31,938 nt of DNA, from the NCBI GenBank assembly GCA_002435705.1, contig DIVA01000066.1, forward strand, positions 9,043 to 40,980, given 5' to 3'. A program made the position numbers and the translations under genes. Below are positions 15,489 to 23,380 of the stretch, piece after piece (position 1 is the first letter of the stretch; each line of letters begins with the position of its first letter). Below the pieces are notes generated by a model. That model saw nothing but the letters and a program-made list of their open reading frames with translations. It was not told the origin of the DNA and ran no database searches. Source of the DNA: Bacteriovoracaceae bacterium UBA6144 (lineage in GTDB: Bacteria > Bdellovibrionota > Bacteriovoracia > Bacteriovoracales > Bacteriovoracaceae).

Positions 15489-16194
15489 CGGTTAATCTCC
15501 TGATGACGTCATCGGCTAAATCCTCAGGATCCATTTTTTTACCTGTGAGTTCTTCCACAGAGGTGTAGGTTTTGAATTCCATTCCGCAAGGAGCAAGAAA
15601 GGAGAGTTTGTCTTTGAGGGACTGGAAGTTTTGCACATTAAGTGCAAGACCATGGAGAGTGACCATGCGATCAATGGCTATCCCTACACTGGCCAGTTTG
15701 TGAGATTTAGCCCAAAGACCCAGCAGTTCACGTTTATGATCCAGATCTTTTAATCCTAACTCCTGCAGAGTCTGTTTTACACTCTCAAGTAAGCTGTCCA
15801 CGAGATCAGAGAGGCCTAATTTTTGTGGATGCAATCGCACAATAGGATAAATGATGAGCTGACCTGGGTGATGAAAAGTGAGTCCTCCGCCACGCTCGAT
15901 TTGAAAGAGGGGAACGGGGAGGTGTGGGTGTGCAGAGGGATTATAGTCTTCAAGAGAGAGGACTTGGCCCTTGCGTGGTTTCTGTAGTCCTCGACCATGC
16001 GTGAGTACATCTGGATGAGAGCACACAATGATCCAGGGCTTTCCTGTTTCTCGTACAAAACTGGTCAGTGCTCTTTGAAAATTGAGAGCAAGCCCATAAT
16101 CCCAATTGAATTTTTTAACTAAAACAAATTTCTCGAATTCTTCGACGTCTAAAAGACTCAGACCAAATTCATTGAGGGGAAGCTTAAGCTTCAT
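15478..16194 (-). CDS. lipB: Octanoyltransferase LipB
   Basis: A 238-residue enzyme that moves octanoate from acyl carrier protein to the lipoyl domains of 2-oxoacid dehydrogenases and GcvH. The signature RGGGLTFHHPGQ (101-112) is complete. K166 in KLASVGIAI and C203 in LAPCGM are the catalytic Lys and the acyl-accepting Cys. I chose ATG 16194 because GAGG lies six bases upstream; a TTG at 16215 would only add seven residues. The start overlaps the lipA stop by 11 bases and the 3' end overlaps aroC by 11 bases. With lipA, it forms the complete de novo lipoylation pair. The cytosolic targets probably include the dehydrogenase whose E1 gene starts at 31679. Confidence 0.95.
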   Translation of the reverse strand: MKLKLPLNEFGLSLLDVEEFEKFVLVKKFNWDYGLALNFQRALTSFVRETGKPWIIVCSHPDVLTHGRGLQKPRKGQVLSLEDYNPSAHPHLPVPLFQIERGGGLTFHHPGQLIIYPIVRLHPQKLGLSDLVDSLLESVKQTLQELGLKDLDHKRELLGLWAKSHKLASVGIAIDRMVTLHGLALNVQNFQSLKDKLSFLAPCGMEFKTYTSVEELTGKKMDPEDLADDVIRRLTDAW

Positions 16195-17089
16195 TCGTCG
16201 CCTCGGCGTAATCAAGAAAATCGGCAGCCTTGTAAGAAGAGCGAACCAGAGGACCAGAGGCTACGAATTTAAAGCCTAGTTTCTGGGCCATGCGTTTGAG
16301 CTCAGCGAATTCTTCAGGCGTGTAATATTTTTTTACGTCGAGGTGGCGTTTAGAGGGTTGAAGGTATTGGCCAAAAGTCACAATGTCACAATCGACGGCT
16401 CTCAGATCTTCCAGTGTTTCTTGAATCTCATCCCACGTCTCCCCGTGACCAACTTGTAGAGAAGTTTTGGTTTGAATCTGTGGATAATTCTTTTTGTAAA
16501 ACTCAAGGCAATCAAGCGTTTTTTGATAACCGGCCCTCGGATCCCTCACAGGGTGAGTGAGACGCTTCACCGTTTCAATATTCTGGGCCACTACAAAAGG
16601 CTCAGATTGAGCGAGAGTGTGCATGTGCTCCGAGATCACCGCAAAATCAGGAATGAGCACTTCTACTTTCGTGTCTGGGTGCACTTCGTGAATCTTTTTT
16701 ACCACGGCTGCAAAATGTCCCGCTCCATAGTCAGGAAGATCATCACGGTCCACGCTGGTGATCACGACGTATTTTAGACTCATGATGCTCACCATCTTCG
16801 CTGAGTTTTCAATCTCAAGATGATTCACAAATCCTTTAGGGTTGCCGGTTTTGACGTGACAGAATTTACAAGCACGCGTGCAGGTGTCACCGAGAATCAT
16901 GATGGTTGCGGTACGAGCGCTCCAGCACTCAGAGATATTAGGACATTTGGCTTCTTCGCAAACCGTGACGAGTCCGTTTTCACGCAGATTATCGCGAATC
17001 TCTTTAAAGTCTTGACCTGAAGGCAAGGGAACCTTGAGCCATTCAGGCTTTCGCTGATAGGTATTTTTATCAAAATAGGTAACGGCCAT
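16184..17089 (-). CDS. lipA: Lipoyl synthase LipA
   Basis: A 301-residue radical SAM enzyme that inserts two sulfurs into protein-bound octanoate. The auxiliary 4Fe-4S cluster motif is CEEAKCPNISEC (C44, C49, C55). The radical SAM cluster motif is CTRACKFC (C70, C74, C77). The conserved C-terminal RSSY (about 286-289) provides the serine ligand of the auxiliary cluster. Length and motifs are standard. No Shine-Dalgarno sequence is visible before ATG 17089. The ABC ATPase gene ends 19 bases upstream, so lipA may rely on read-through translation. It overlaps lipB by 11 bases. Confidence 0.96.
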   Translation of the reverse strand: MAVTYFDKNTYQRKPEWLKVPLPSGQDFKEIRDNLRENGLVTVCEEAKCPNISECWSARTATIMILGDTCTRACKFCHVKTGNPKGFVNHLEIENSAKMVSIMSLKYVVITSVDRDDLPDYGAGHFAAVVKKIHEVHPDTKVEVLIPDFAVISEHMHTLAQSEPFVVAQNIETVKRLTHPVRDPRAGYQKTLDCLEFYKKNYPQIQTKTSLQVGHGETWDEIQETLEDLRAVDCDIVTFGQYLQPSKRHLDVKKYYTPEEFAELKRMAQKLGFKFVASGPLVRSSYKAADFLDYAEATNEA

Positions 17090-17108
17090 GGGGGCTATTT
17101 TAGCACTT

Positions 17109-18110
17109 TTAGGAGAGACAGTCGATTCCTATAGAGCCCTTGAGTTGAACAGAGAATTGACGAGATTCTCCTACCTTAAAATGATCACTCGCGGCTTTCT
17201 CAAGGGCAGCCAGCCACACATGGCCTTGAGACTCAAGTTCCACTTCAAAGTGATAACCCATGAATTTTACACTCTTAATCAGGCCTTTAAAGGACCCTTG
17301 AGGGTCGAGTTTAAAATGGCGCGGTGGAATACTTAAAAGGAGGTGTGTTTTATAGGCCCCAATACCTTCGGAATCCCACAGACCAAAAGGTGTGCTCCAT
17401 TGAGATTTTGGGTCTCTTCTCTCTAGGGTCACAAAGTTTCTAAGGCCCACCAGTTGGGCCACGACTAAAGAGACGGGTCTGGTGAAGATGTTCTCAGGGG
17501 TATCAAGTTGGACGATCCGTCCAAAATCCATCACCGCAAGGCGATCACTCAGCGAGAGAGCTTCACGCACATCGTGAGTGACCCATACGACACTCATTCC
17601 GCGCCGACGCACATACTCGACGAGTAAAGCATTGAGTTGTTCGCGCAGCGGGCGATCGAGGTGGGCGAAGGGTTCGTCCAAGAGTAAAAGCTCTGGTTGG
17701 TTGATGAGAGCAAAAGCCAGGCGTGCTCTCTGGCGCTGACCTTCAGAGAGTTCGGTTAATTTTTTTTTCAACTGCATGGGAAACTCAAATACATCGGCGA
17801 GGTCGCGCGCCCATTGGATTTTTTGTTCGTCAGAAATATTTTTAGTGATGGCCCCTACTAACCACTCTTGCAGTGACCCCGCAAAATGAGTGGAGAGGCT
17901 CATTCCCATGTAGCTCACTTTGCCATCCACATATATCTCTCCTTGCATGGGAGAAATATCTCCACACAGTAGGCGCAGTAGAGTTGTTTTTCCAGCTCCA
18001 GAAGCTCCGATGAGAGAGAGGATTTCACCTTCTTTGATTTTTAGATTGAGCTGGTGAACTCCGGCAATGCCGCGAATATCAAAAGAATGAGACACATTTT
18101 TAAGATGCAT
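17109..18110 (-). CDS. ABC transporter ATP-binding protein, orphan
   Basis: A 333-residue ATPase of the import (PotA/sulfate/spermidine-like) type with a C-terminal TOBE-like domain. GASGAGKTT (35-43) is Walker A, LSEGQRQRARLA (121-132) is the signature, LLLLDEP (141-147) is Walker B with E146, and WVTHD (176-180) holds the switch His179. At the Q-loop I see SYMGMSLSTHF (66-76) in place of the usual glutamine, which is unusual. The C-terminal 100 residues (230-333) resemble the TOBE regulatory part. No permease or binding protein is in the window, so the partner must be elsewhere. The start overlaps the YdcZ stop by 11 bases. Confidence 0.85.
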   Translation of the reverse strand: MHLKNVSHSFDIRGIAGVHQLNLKIKEGEILSLIGASGAGKTTLLRLLCGDISPMQGEIYVDGKVSYMGMSLSTHFAGSLQEWLVGAITKNISDEQKIQWARDLADVFEFPMQLKKKLTELSEGQRQRARLAFALINQPELLLLDEPFAHLDRPLREQLNALLVEYVRRRGMSVVWVTHDVREALSLSDRLAVMDFGRIVQLDTPENIFTRPVSLVVAQLVGLRNFVTLERRDPKSQWSTPFGLWDSEGIGAYKTHLLLSIPPRHFKLDPQGSFKGLIKSVKFMGYHFEVELESQGHVWLAALEKAASDHFKVGESRQFSVQLKGSIGIDCLS

Positions 18111-18555
18111 GCTGTGGTCTCATGATGAAGTAAAGGCCTAAAAGAAATAGAAAAATTCCAATCGCGCGAGAGCCATCCATCGTGCGCACGCTTAATCCCC
18201 CCCAACCAAAATGATCCATGAAAACAGACATGGTGATTTGACCCAAAATAAACGAGATAGAAAGAGAGGTGGCACCAATTCGAGGAATGAGAAAAATACT
18301 GGCCCCGACAAATAGTGCACCCATCAATCCGCCACTATACATCCACAAGGGCAGATCACTGAGCTTTCCTAAGCGCTCGCCCAATTTACCCTGAGTCAGA
18401 ACGAGTATACCCAAAATAATTGCGCCTCCGGCAAAACTCAAAAAAGCACCCCACAATGGAGAGTGTAACTCTTGCCCTAGTCGAGAGTTGACTAGGGGCT
18501 GCCACGGCAGGAGGCTGCCAACCAAGAGTCCGATAAGGATACAAAGATAAAACAT
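18100..18555 (-). CDS. DMT family transporter, YdcZ/DUF606 type
   Basis: A 151-residue inner-membrane protein with about five hydrophobic helices (2-20, 35-53, 68-89, 93-112, 130-146). It contains the family pattern of YdcZ/DUF606 small DMT permeases, including an N-terminal QPLVNSRLG near 19-27 and GATSLSISFILGQI (93-106). These proteins usually work as pairs; only one is here. The substrate is unknown. AGGAGA precedes ATG 18555 by eight bases, but the binding site is the right arm of a 13-bp hairpin, so translation may be controlled. Its 3' end overlaps the ABC ATPase gene by 11 bases. No transport partner is implied by this overlap alone. Confidence 0.8.
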   Translation of the reverse strand: MFYLCILIGLLVGSLLPWQPLVNSRLGQELHSPLWGAFLSFAGGAIILGILVLTQGKLGERLGKLSDLPLWMYSGGLMGALFVGASIFLIPRIGATSLSISFILGQITMSVFMDHFGWGGLSVRTMDGSRAIGIFLFLLGLYFIMRPQHAS

Positions 18556-18558
18556 GAG

Positions 18559-18592
18559 CTTTTCTCCTGCTCAGATCCTAGCAGGAGAAAAG
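18559..18592 (-). promoter_or_regulatory. Hairpin sequestering the ydcZ ribosome binding site
   Basis: CTTTTCTCCTGCT (18559-18571) and AGCAGGAGAAAAG (18580-18592) are exact complements around an eight-base loop. In the - strand RNA the 3' arm holds AGGAGA, the Shine-Dalgarno of ydcZ, directly before its ATG (18553-18555). The hairpin begins 12 bases after the stop of the 722-residue gene. It may also act as a weak terminator, but the following CTCATGTTTTATC is not a U-run. Confidence 0.75.
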
Positions 18593-18604
18593 TGAATTGA
18601 CCAA

Positions 18605-20773
18605 CTAAGGTGTTCCGCCTAGCTCACGAATACGAGCGTGAAGATTTCTTTCCGCCCGCTCAAAGGCTTGATAGTTTCCACCCCAGGCCCGATCTCGATA
18701 TTCCTGGGATAAACTTCGCGTGAAGCCAGTGTTATTAGTCACAATAGCTTTGAAGAAATTCTGGTTGATAGTTTGCAGCGAGCGCAACTCAGCATCTCTA
18801 TCAAGAAGAGGATTACTGTTTTTCGTGTGCACTTTTTTAGGCCACCCGTTGTCAAAGAAGGTATCAAGGGTATGCTTGACTGTAATAAAGAGAGGAGCGT
18901 TGGTCTGTGCATTGACCGCCGTTTGAAGAGCATCACGAGATTTCGTTGAGTCGGTCAGGATCGAACGATCATAAAGTGTACGAAGATTGGGCGAAGTAAA
19001 TTCTCCTGAGTTGGCGTTGAAGCCAAACATCGTCTTCGGCTGTGCTACGATCACCGGTTCTGGGACCGGAGTCGCAACGGGAGTTTCGGGCGGACCAAAT
19101 TTTCGTTGGATCTGTTCACGAGCAAAGATCTCATCTCTGATAGCGCCGTTGTTTGGATTCTGACTAGCCTGAGTTTTTAATTCATCGAGTCTGGTTTTAT
19201 TGGTCGATACCAATAAATTCATGTCGCCACCTTTTCTTTGGTAGAGATCAACTGATTCAAAGATGACTTCTGGATCCATTGAGGTGGTGGAGGCATCGAT
19301 GGCCCGTCTTGAGGCTTCTATGGCCTCAGCTCCTTCCGTTTCACGAGCAACACGCTGGTAGCCGCGGCTAGCGGTATAGGATTCCAGTTGAAGTTCCTTA
19401 ATTTCAGGAGAAGCCGTCACCACTCGGCGATTCTCATACTCAGTGTACTTTAAGAGAGAGGGATCTCCTGCGAGGAGAGATTGTCTGCGAGCACTGGCTT
19501 CGGCAGCTTCGGCCATGATTTGAGCAATGTCCCCAGCTGGTGCACCTGCCACTCCTCGCTCCATGAGGAGACGCACTTCTTCTCTTGAAAATCCCGCGCC
19601 GTAGAGTTGCTCGGCTTTCTGGCGAATATCTGCTCGCTCGTAAGTCCCAAAGCCTCTGCGCTCAGCGAGTGGCAAGAGATTACCATCAGCATCTTTGATA
19701 CCGATGTAGTGAGCATCGAGAATGGCTTTCTTCTCTTCTTGCGTGAGGGCTCGACCAAGAACAGTTTCTGCTTCTGTTAGGCGAGCAGTGTCATCGAGTG
19801 CTCCCACACGGCGAAGCTCGTCTTCAGGAGTTTTCGTGCGAGTTCGAGTTGGAGTTGATGATGGGGTGCTTGGCGCGGGCTGAGCACTCGCTGCAGGTCT
19901 TCTGGGTCTCACCGTTGAACTCGCTGCCGATGCAGTAGTGGTCGAGCTTCTTCCGCTTAGAGTGAGAGATGGTGGAGGAGTCGGTCTGGTTCGCGCCGCA
20001 AAGGTTTGCCGGGCATTAGTCATGAGACCCTCAAAGCCCCGCACACCGCGTACTCCGTTGGCGCCGGCCTTGAGAAGACTAAAGAGCACGGCGGGAGGCA
20101 TGATGAGGCCTCCCGCCATAGCGCAGATGGCTTCTTGTTTGGCGGCACTATTGAGACAGCGGAACTGACTGATCTGACGATGGGCGATTTGTGACATGAG
20201 GTCGGTCACCATTTTAATAAAAGGTTTGACGAGGGTGTCGCCCAGTGCAGCGAGAGGGGCATTGATGATGCCGACTCGTTTTCGGGCGGCCGTGAAATTT
20301 TTTGAGTATTCTGTTCCAAAGTTTCTAGCCGATCCGGACAAGAAGGCGCTCGCGAGCTCGGACATCTGGTTGCCGCGGCCTAAAGCACGAGCCCGGAAAT
20401 CACTGTCGGTCATGAAACGCACAATGCTCGTCACCGAATCAACCGCCGCACCGACGAGGGATTTGATCAGACCAATAATCGTGTTGGCCAGATCCACCAT
20501 GGAGTCGACAAAAAATGCTCTGGCACAAGTGAGAAACTTGCGGCCGATGTTTTCCGTGTTCAACAGTGAGTTGGCTTCTTGGGTACTGGAGCAGTTGATC
20601 AGCTTACTGGTCTCGATACCTTGGCAAGCTGGGTCACACTTAACTGCAGCCTGGCAGAGACTTTTAAAGTTGGCACGGCTGGAGGGATCCATGATCCGTC
20701 GAATAGGAAAACATTCGGCCACGGCTGTGCTGACAAAGAAAAATGAAATAAATGAAAGGAAAAAAAGTCTCAT
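18605..20773 (-). CDS. Large secreted protein of unknown function
   Basis: A 722-residue exported protein I cannot assign to a named family. Residues 1-19 are a signal peptide (cleavage after AVA). The first part is cysteine-rich (C21, C40, C46, C50, C61, C83, then C206, C217), then a helical region to about 255. A Ser/Thr/Pro/Arg linker (262-315) follows. Residues about 330-412 form a compact helical domain with AETVLGRALT, ILDAHYIG and FSREEVRLLMERG. I have the impression that this domain recurs in exported proteins of predatory Bdellovibrionota, but cannot check it. A second Pro/Val linker lies near 588-605. The gene starts by a four-base ATGA overlap with its upstream partner, so they are co-translated. 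Its stop is followed by the ydcZ hairpin. Confidence 0.8.
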   Translation of the reverse strand: MRLFFLSFISFFFVSTAVAECFPIRRIMDPSSRANFKSLCQAAVKCDPACQGIETSKLINCSSTQEANSLLNTENIGRKFLTCARAFFVDSMVDLANTIIGLIKSLVGAAVDSVTSIVRFMTDSDFRARALGRGNQMSELASAFLSGSARNFGTEYSKNFTAARKRVGIINAPLAALGDTLVKPFIKMVTDLMSQIAHRQISQFRCLNSAAKQEAICAMAGGLIMPPAVLFSLLKAGANGVRGVRGFEGLMTNARQTFAARTRPTPPPSLTLSGRSSTTTASAASSTVRPRRPAASAQPAPSTPSSTPTRTRTKTPEDELRRVGALDDTARLTEAETVLGRALTQEEKKAILDAHYIGIKDADGNLLPLAERRGFGTYERADIRQKAEQLYGAGFSREEVRLLMERGVAGAPAGDIAQIMAEAAEASARRQSLLAGDPSLLKYTEYENRRVVTASPEIKELQLESYTASRGYQRVARETEGAEAIEASRRAIDASTTSMDPEVIFESVDLYQRKGGDMNLLVSTNKTRLDELKTQASQNPNNGAIRDEIFAREQIQRKFGPPETPVATPVPEPVIVAQPKTMFGFNANSGEFTSPNLRTLYDRSILTDSTKSRDALQTAVNAQTNAPLFITVKHTLDTFFDNGWPKKVHTKNSNPLLDRDAELRSLQTINQNFFKAIVTNNTGFTRSLSQEYRDRAWGGNYQAFERAERNLHARIRELGGTP

Positions 20774-21210
20774 GGTTTGAAGACCTCAGTGTATTTTTCT
20801 AGGTCAAAAGCTGTGACTTCAGAGGTGAATAGAAACTCTTGAGATCTTTTAGGAGTCGCCCAATAGATTTCTAAGAAGTGCACCACTTTTCCTTGTAGGC
20901 TTTCATAATTGCCTTCAATCACCCAAGAGCGGCCTTGGTTTGGATCATCAAAAAGTTTATGGCGTGTGGCTTTCCACTTTTTAAATCCAAACATCTCGCC
21001 GTACTCAGCTTTGACTTTAAATAACTTGCTGGCTTCATCTACTCCTTGGAGAGTGAGATCCTCGAATGTAAGTTTTGAGGGTGAAACTGATAAATCAATT
21101 TTTGCTTTCTTATCTTGGTATTGAGTGACTCCATCGAACTGTTCAGCTGGTGTGAAACGGTGAGGAATGATGAAAGCGTGAACGTAACTGACAAATAAAG
21201 TAATGAGCAT
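20770..21210 (-). CDS. Small secreted protein, partner of the 722-residue protein
   Basis: A 146-residue protein with a short signal peptide (about 1-12, ending in VHA). The rest reads as beta-strand rich, with many alternating hydrophobic residues and no cysteine. I do not recognise the family. GGGAG lies about seven bases before ATG 21210 on the - strand. The 3' end overlaps the start of the 722-residue gene by four bases, a sign of coupled translation and probably a joint function outside the cytoplasm. It is the first gene of this transcript; rarD ends 42 bases upstream of its start codon's 5' side. Confidence 0.75.
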   Translation of the reverse strand: MLITLFVSYVHAFIIPHRFTPAEQFDGVTQYQDKKAKIDLSVSPSKLTFEDLTLQGVDEASKLFKVKAEYGEMFGFKKWKATRHKLFDDPNQGRSWVIEGNYESLQGKVVHFLEIYWATPKRSQEFLFTSEVTAFDLEKYTEVFKP

Positions 21211-21252
21211 AGAAATCTCCCTAACTAAGATCGTTTCATAGGGGAGAATGGC

Positions 21253-22164
21253 TCACAAGTTGGTAAGTTCTGCCTTGAGTTTAAGTTTGCGGCGAGAATG
21301 CCTGACCTGCTCAATCGAGTACCAGCCAAGGCCCGCCCAAATAAAGATAAAGCCCAACCAGCGATCCGAGGACATGGGTTCGCCAAAAATCGCCCAGCCA
21401 CATAAGAATTTAAAACTTGGCGATAAATACTGAGTGAATCCTAGGGCTTGTAGGGAAAGTCTTCGGGCGGCATAGGCAAAAAGAATAAGTGGGGTGCAGG
21501 TGATAATTCCAGACAGGGCCAGCAAGGACATTTTTCCCCAACCAATACTTTCGAGCGTGGCCACAGGACTTCCACCGCGATGAAGCCACCAAGCAATAAA
21601 GGGAAGAAAGACTAAACTCGTTTCAACGCTGAGGCCTTCGAGTGAGCCTACTTTAGTCCACTTTCTTATCAATCCGTAAGCTGCGAATGTTAAAGATAGC
21701 CAGAGAGCAACCCAAGGAAAACCTAGGACTCCGCTTGAGAGTGCCATGCTCACCACACCTACGACGGCCAGAATGATCGCAGGCCACTGGGTGGGGCGAA
21801 GGGTTTCTTTCAAAAAGAGAAAACCTAAGACCACATTTAAAAGTGGGTTAAGGAAATAGCCAAGACTTGCTTCAATGATTTTTCCTTCTGTCACCGCAAT
21901 CGTGTAGAGCAGCCAATTAGAAGAAATAAGCAGGGCCGACAAAAGTAGCCACCACAATAATTTAGAATGAATGATTTCTCTGATAAAGGAGAGTCTTTTT
22001 TTGTAGATCACAATAAAGCAGAGAGTGATCATGCTCCAAAAAAGGCGATAGATGAAGAGATCATCACCTTTGAGCTCAGGGAAAAATTTCCAATAGATAG
22101 GAAAGAGCCCCCAGCAGCTAAAGGCAAGAATGGCAGCCCAGAGTGCTTTTGAGTTTTCATTCAT
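21253..22164 (-). CDS. rarD: EamA/DMT transporter RarD-like
   Basis: A 303-residue inner-membrane carrier with about ten hydrophobic helices and two EamA repeats. The N-terminal AFSCWGLFPIYWKFF (14-28), followed by RLFWS (40-44), matches the RarD pattern closely. RarD was named for chloramphenicol sensitivity, but its transported substrate is not settled. The stop of the MFS gene is one base before its ATG (TAACATG), so translation is coupled. It is the last gene of an AstD-MFS-RarD run, which suggests export or uptake linked to amino-acid breakdown. The C-terminus ends in a basic tail. Confidence 0.85.
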   Translation of the reverse strand: MNENSKALWAAILAFSCWGLFPIYWKFFPELKGDDLFIYRLFWSMITLCFIVIYKKRLSFIREIIHSKLLWWLLLSALLISSNWLLYTIAVTEGKIIEASLGYFLNPLLNVVLGFLFLKETLRPTQWPAIILAVVGVVSMALSSGVLGFPWVALWLSLTFAAYGLIRKWTKVGSLEGLSVETSLVFLPFIAWWLHRGGSPVATLESIGWGKMSLLALSGIITCTPLILFAYAARRLSLQALGFTQYLSPSFKFLCGWAIFGEPMSSDRWLGFIFIWAGLGWYSIEQVRHSRRKLKLKAELTNL

Positions 22165-22165
22165 G

Positions 22166-23374
22166 TTATTTTATCCCGGAAACTCGAGCAACGTAGCGAG
22201 CAAAAAACCAGGCCATTAGAGTCGTGACGACAGCAATGTAGCCCAAGATATTAAAGTTCATGAGCTCTCCGTTGGCAGATTCATAAAGAATCAGTCCAGC
22301 CAGCATAGAGGAAAATCCTGAAGCAAGCTGACGGAAAGCATTTTCTAGACCCATGAAAGTGCCACGTTTTTTGGGATTTACCATCAGACCGAGAAGTGTC
22401 ATCGCCGGAATAAAGCGGCCAGAACCAGTCATCATAAACATGGTGGAGAATGTTAAAAGTAACCACAATGGTGAAGGCCCAAGATGAGTGATCGCCAAGA
22501 TGGGAATAAAAGAGATGAGCATCACGACACTAAAGACTCTAAAAGGACCAAGACGGTCACAGAGTTTTCCGATGAAGCGTGCTGAGAAAATGGTGGCGGC
22601 GCCTCCGACGAGATAGACATATTTTAAGTCCGTTTCCAAGATCTTCACATTCTTCACCATAGAGGGTGATAAAAAAGGAATGATCATAAAAATTCCAAAC
22701 CCAAGAAGAGAGGTAAGAAGAAATCCATAGACATGTTTCTTCTCAATCATGACTTGCCAAAAGTTTTGGAGCGTTTCACGTGGAGAGCTGGCCGTTCCTG
22801 CGTTTCCAATCTTGGGGATCATCAAATGGGCCAAAAGCCAGAAAGCAAGACCGATGATCACGATGAAAATAAATGGTGCATGCCAGTTAAACCACTCCGC
22901 CAGAGCGAGCCCAGTTGGGACTCCAATGACTGAGGAGACAGAAAACGCCGACATTACAATACCAGTTGCAGCCCCTCGTCTTTCAATTGAAATAAGGTCA
23001 GCAATCAAGGCAAACACAACGGCATTCAGAACTCCACCAAAAGTTCCGGCAACGATTCGTGCAATGAGGAGAGTTTCATAGTTGGGTGCAAGGGCACAGA
23101 AAAGAGTGCCCAAAATAAAACCAGCAAAACAAATCTGCAGGATCGTTTTACGTTCAAAGCGATCCGCGACGAGACTGGCCAGAAAGTTAGCTATGCCTGC
23201 GGCAAATGTATAACTCGAAACAAGAATACCAAATTTTGAAGGTGTGATTGAAAACTCACGCATCAGCATGGGGCCCAAAGGCATCATGATGACAAAATCG
23301 AGGATGTGGGCAAACTGAATGGCTCCTAAAACGTAGGCAATAATATTTTCGCGACGGGCTTCGGGAGTTTGCAT
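22166..23374 (-). CDS. MFS transporter (DHA1-like)
   Basis: A 402-residue carrier with twelve predicted helices. DFVIMMPLGPML (26-37) is the first helix motif. LVADRFERK (67-75) is the loop motif between helices 2 and 3. SVIGVPTGLALAE (152-164) corresponds to motif C of drug/H+ antiporters. A long cytoplasmic loop (about 190-212) splits the two halves. The family includes sugar, drug and amino-acid exporters; the substrate is not evident. It lies six bases after astD and one base before rarD on the same strand, so the three genes are very likely one operon. The ribosome binding site is weak, consistent with coupling. Confidence 0.85.
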   Translation of the reverse strand: MQTPEARRENIIAYVLGAIQFAHILDFVIMMPLGPMLMREFSITPSKFGILVSSYTFAAGIANFLASLVADRFERKTILQICFAGFILGTLFCALAPNYETLLIARIVAGTFGGVLNAVVFALIADLISIERRGAATGIVMSAFSVSSVIGVPTGLALAEWFNWHAPFIFIVIIGLAFWLLAHLMIPKIGNAGTASSPRETLQNFWQVMIEKKHVYGFLLTSLLGFGIFMIIPFLSPSMVKNVKILETDLKYVYLVGGAATIFSARFIGKLCDRLGPFRVFSVVMLISFIPILAITHLGPSPLWLLLTFSTMFMMTGSGRFIPAMTLLGLMVNPKKRGTFMGLENAFRQLASGFSSMLAGLILYESANGELMNFNILGYIAVVTTLMAWFFARYVARVSGIK

Positions 23375-23380
23375 TGAGTG

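Noticed and set aside
20196..20780. A 194-residue reading frame on the + strand
   Set aside because: Antisense to the start of the 722-residue secreted protein, which has a proper signal peptide and a coupled start.
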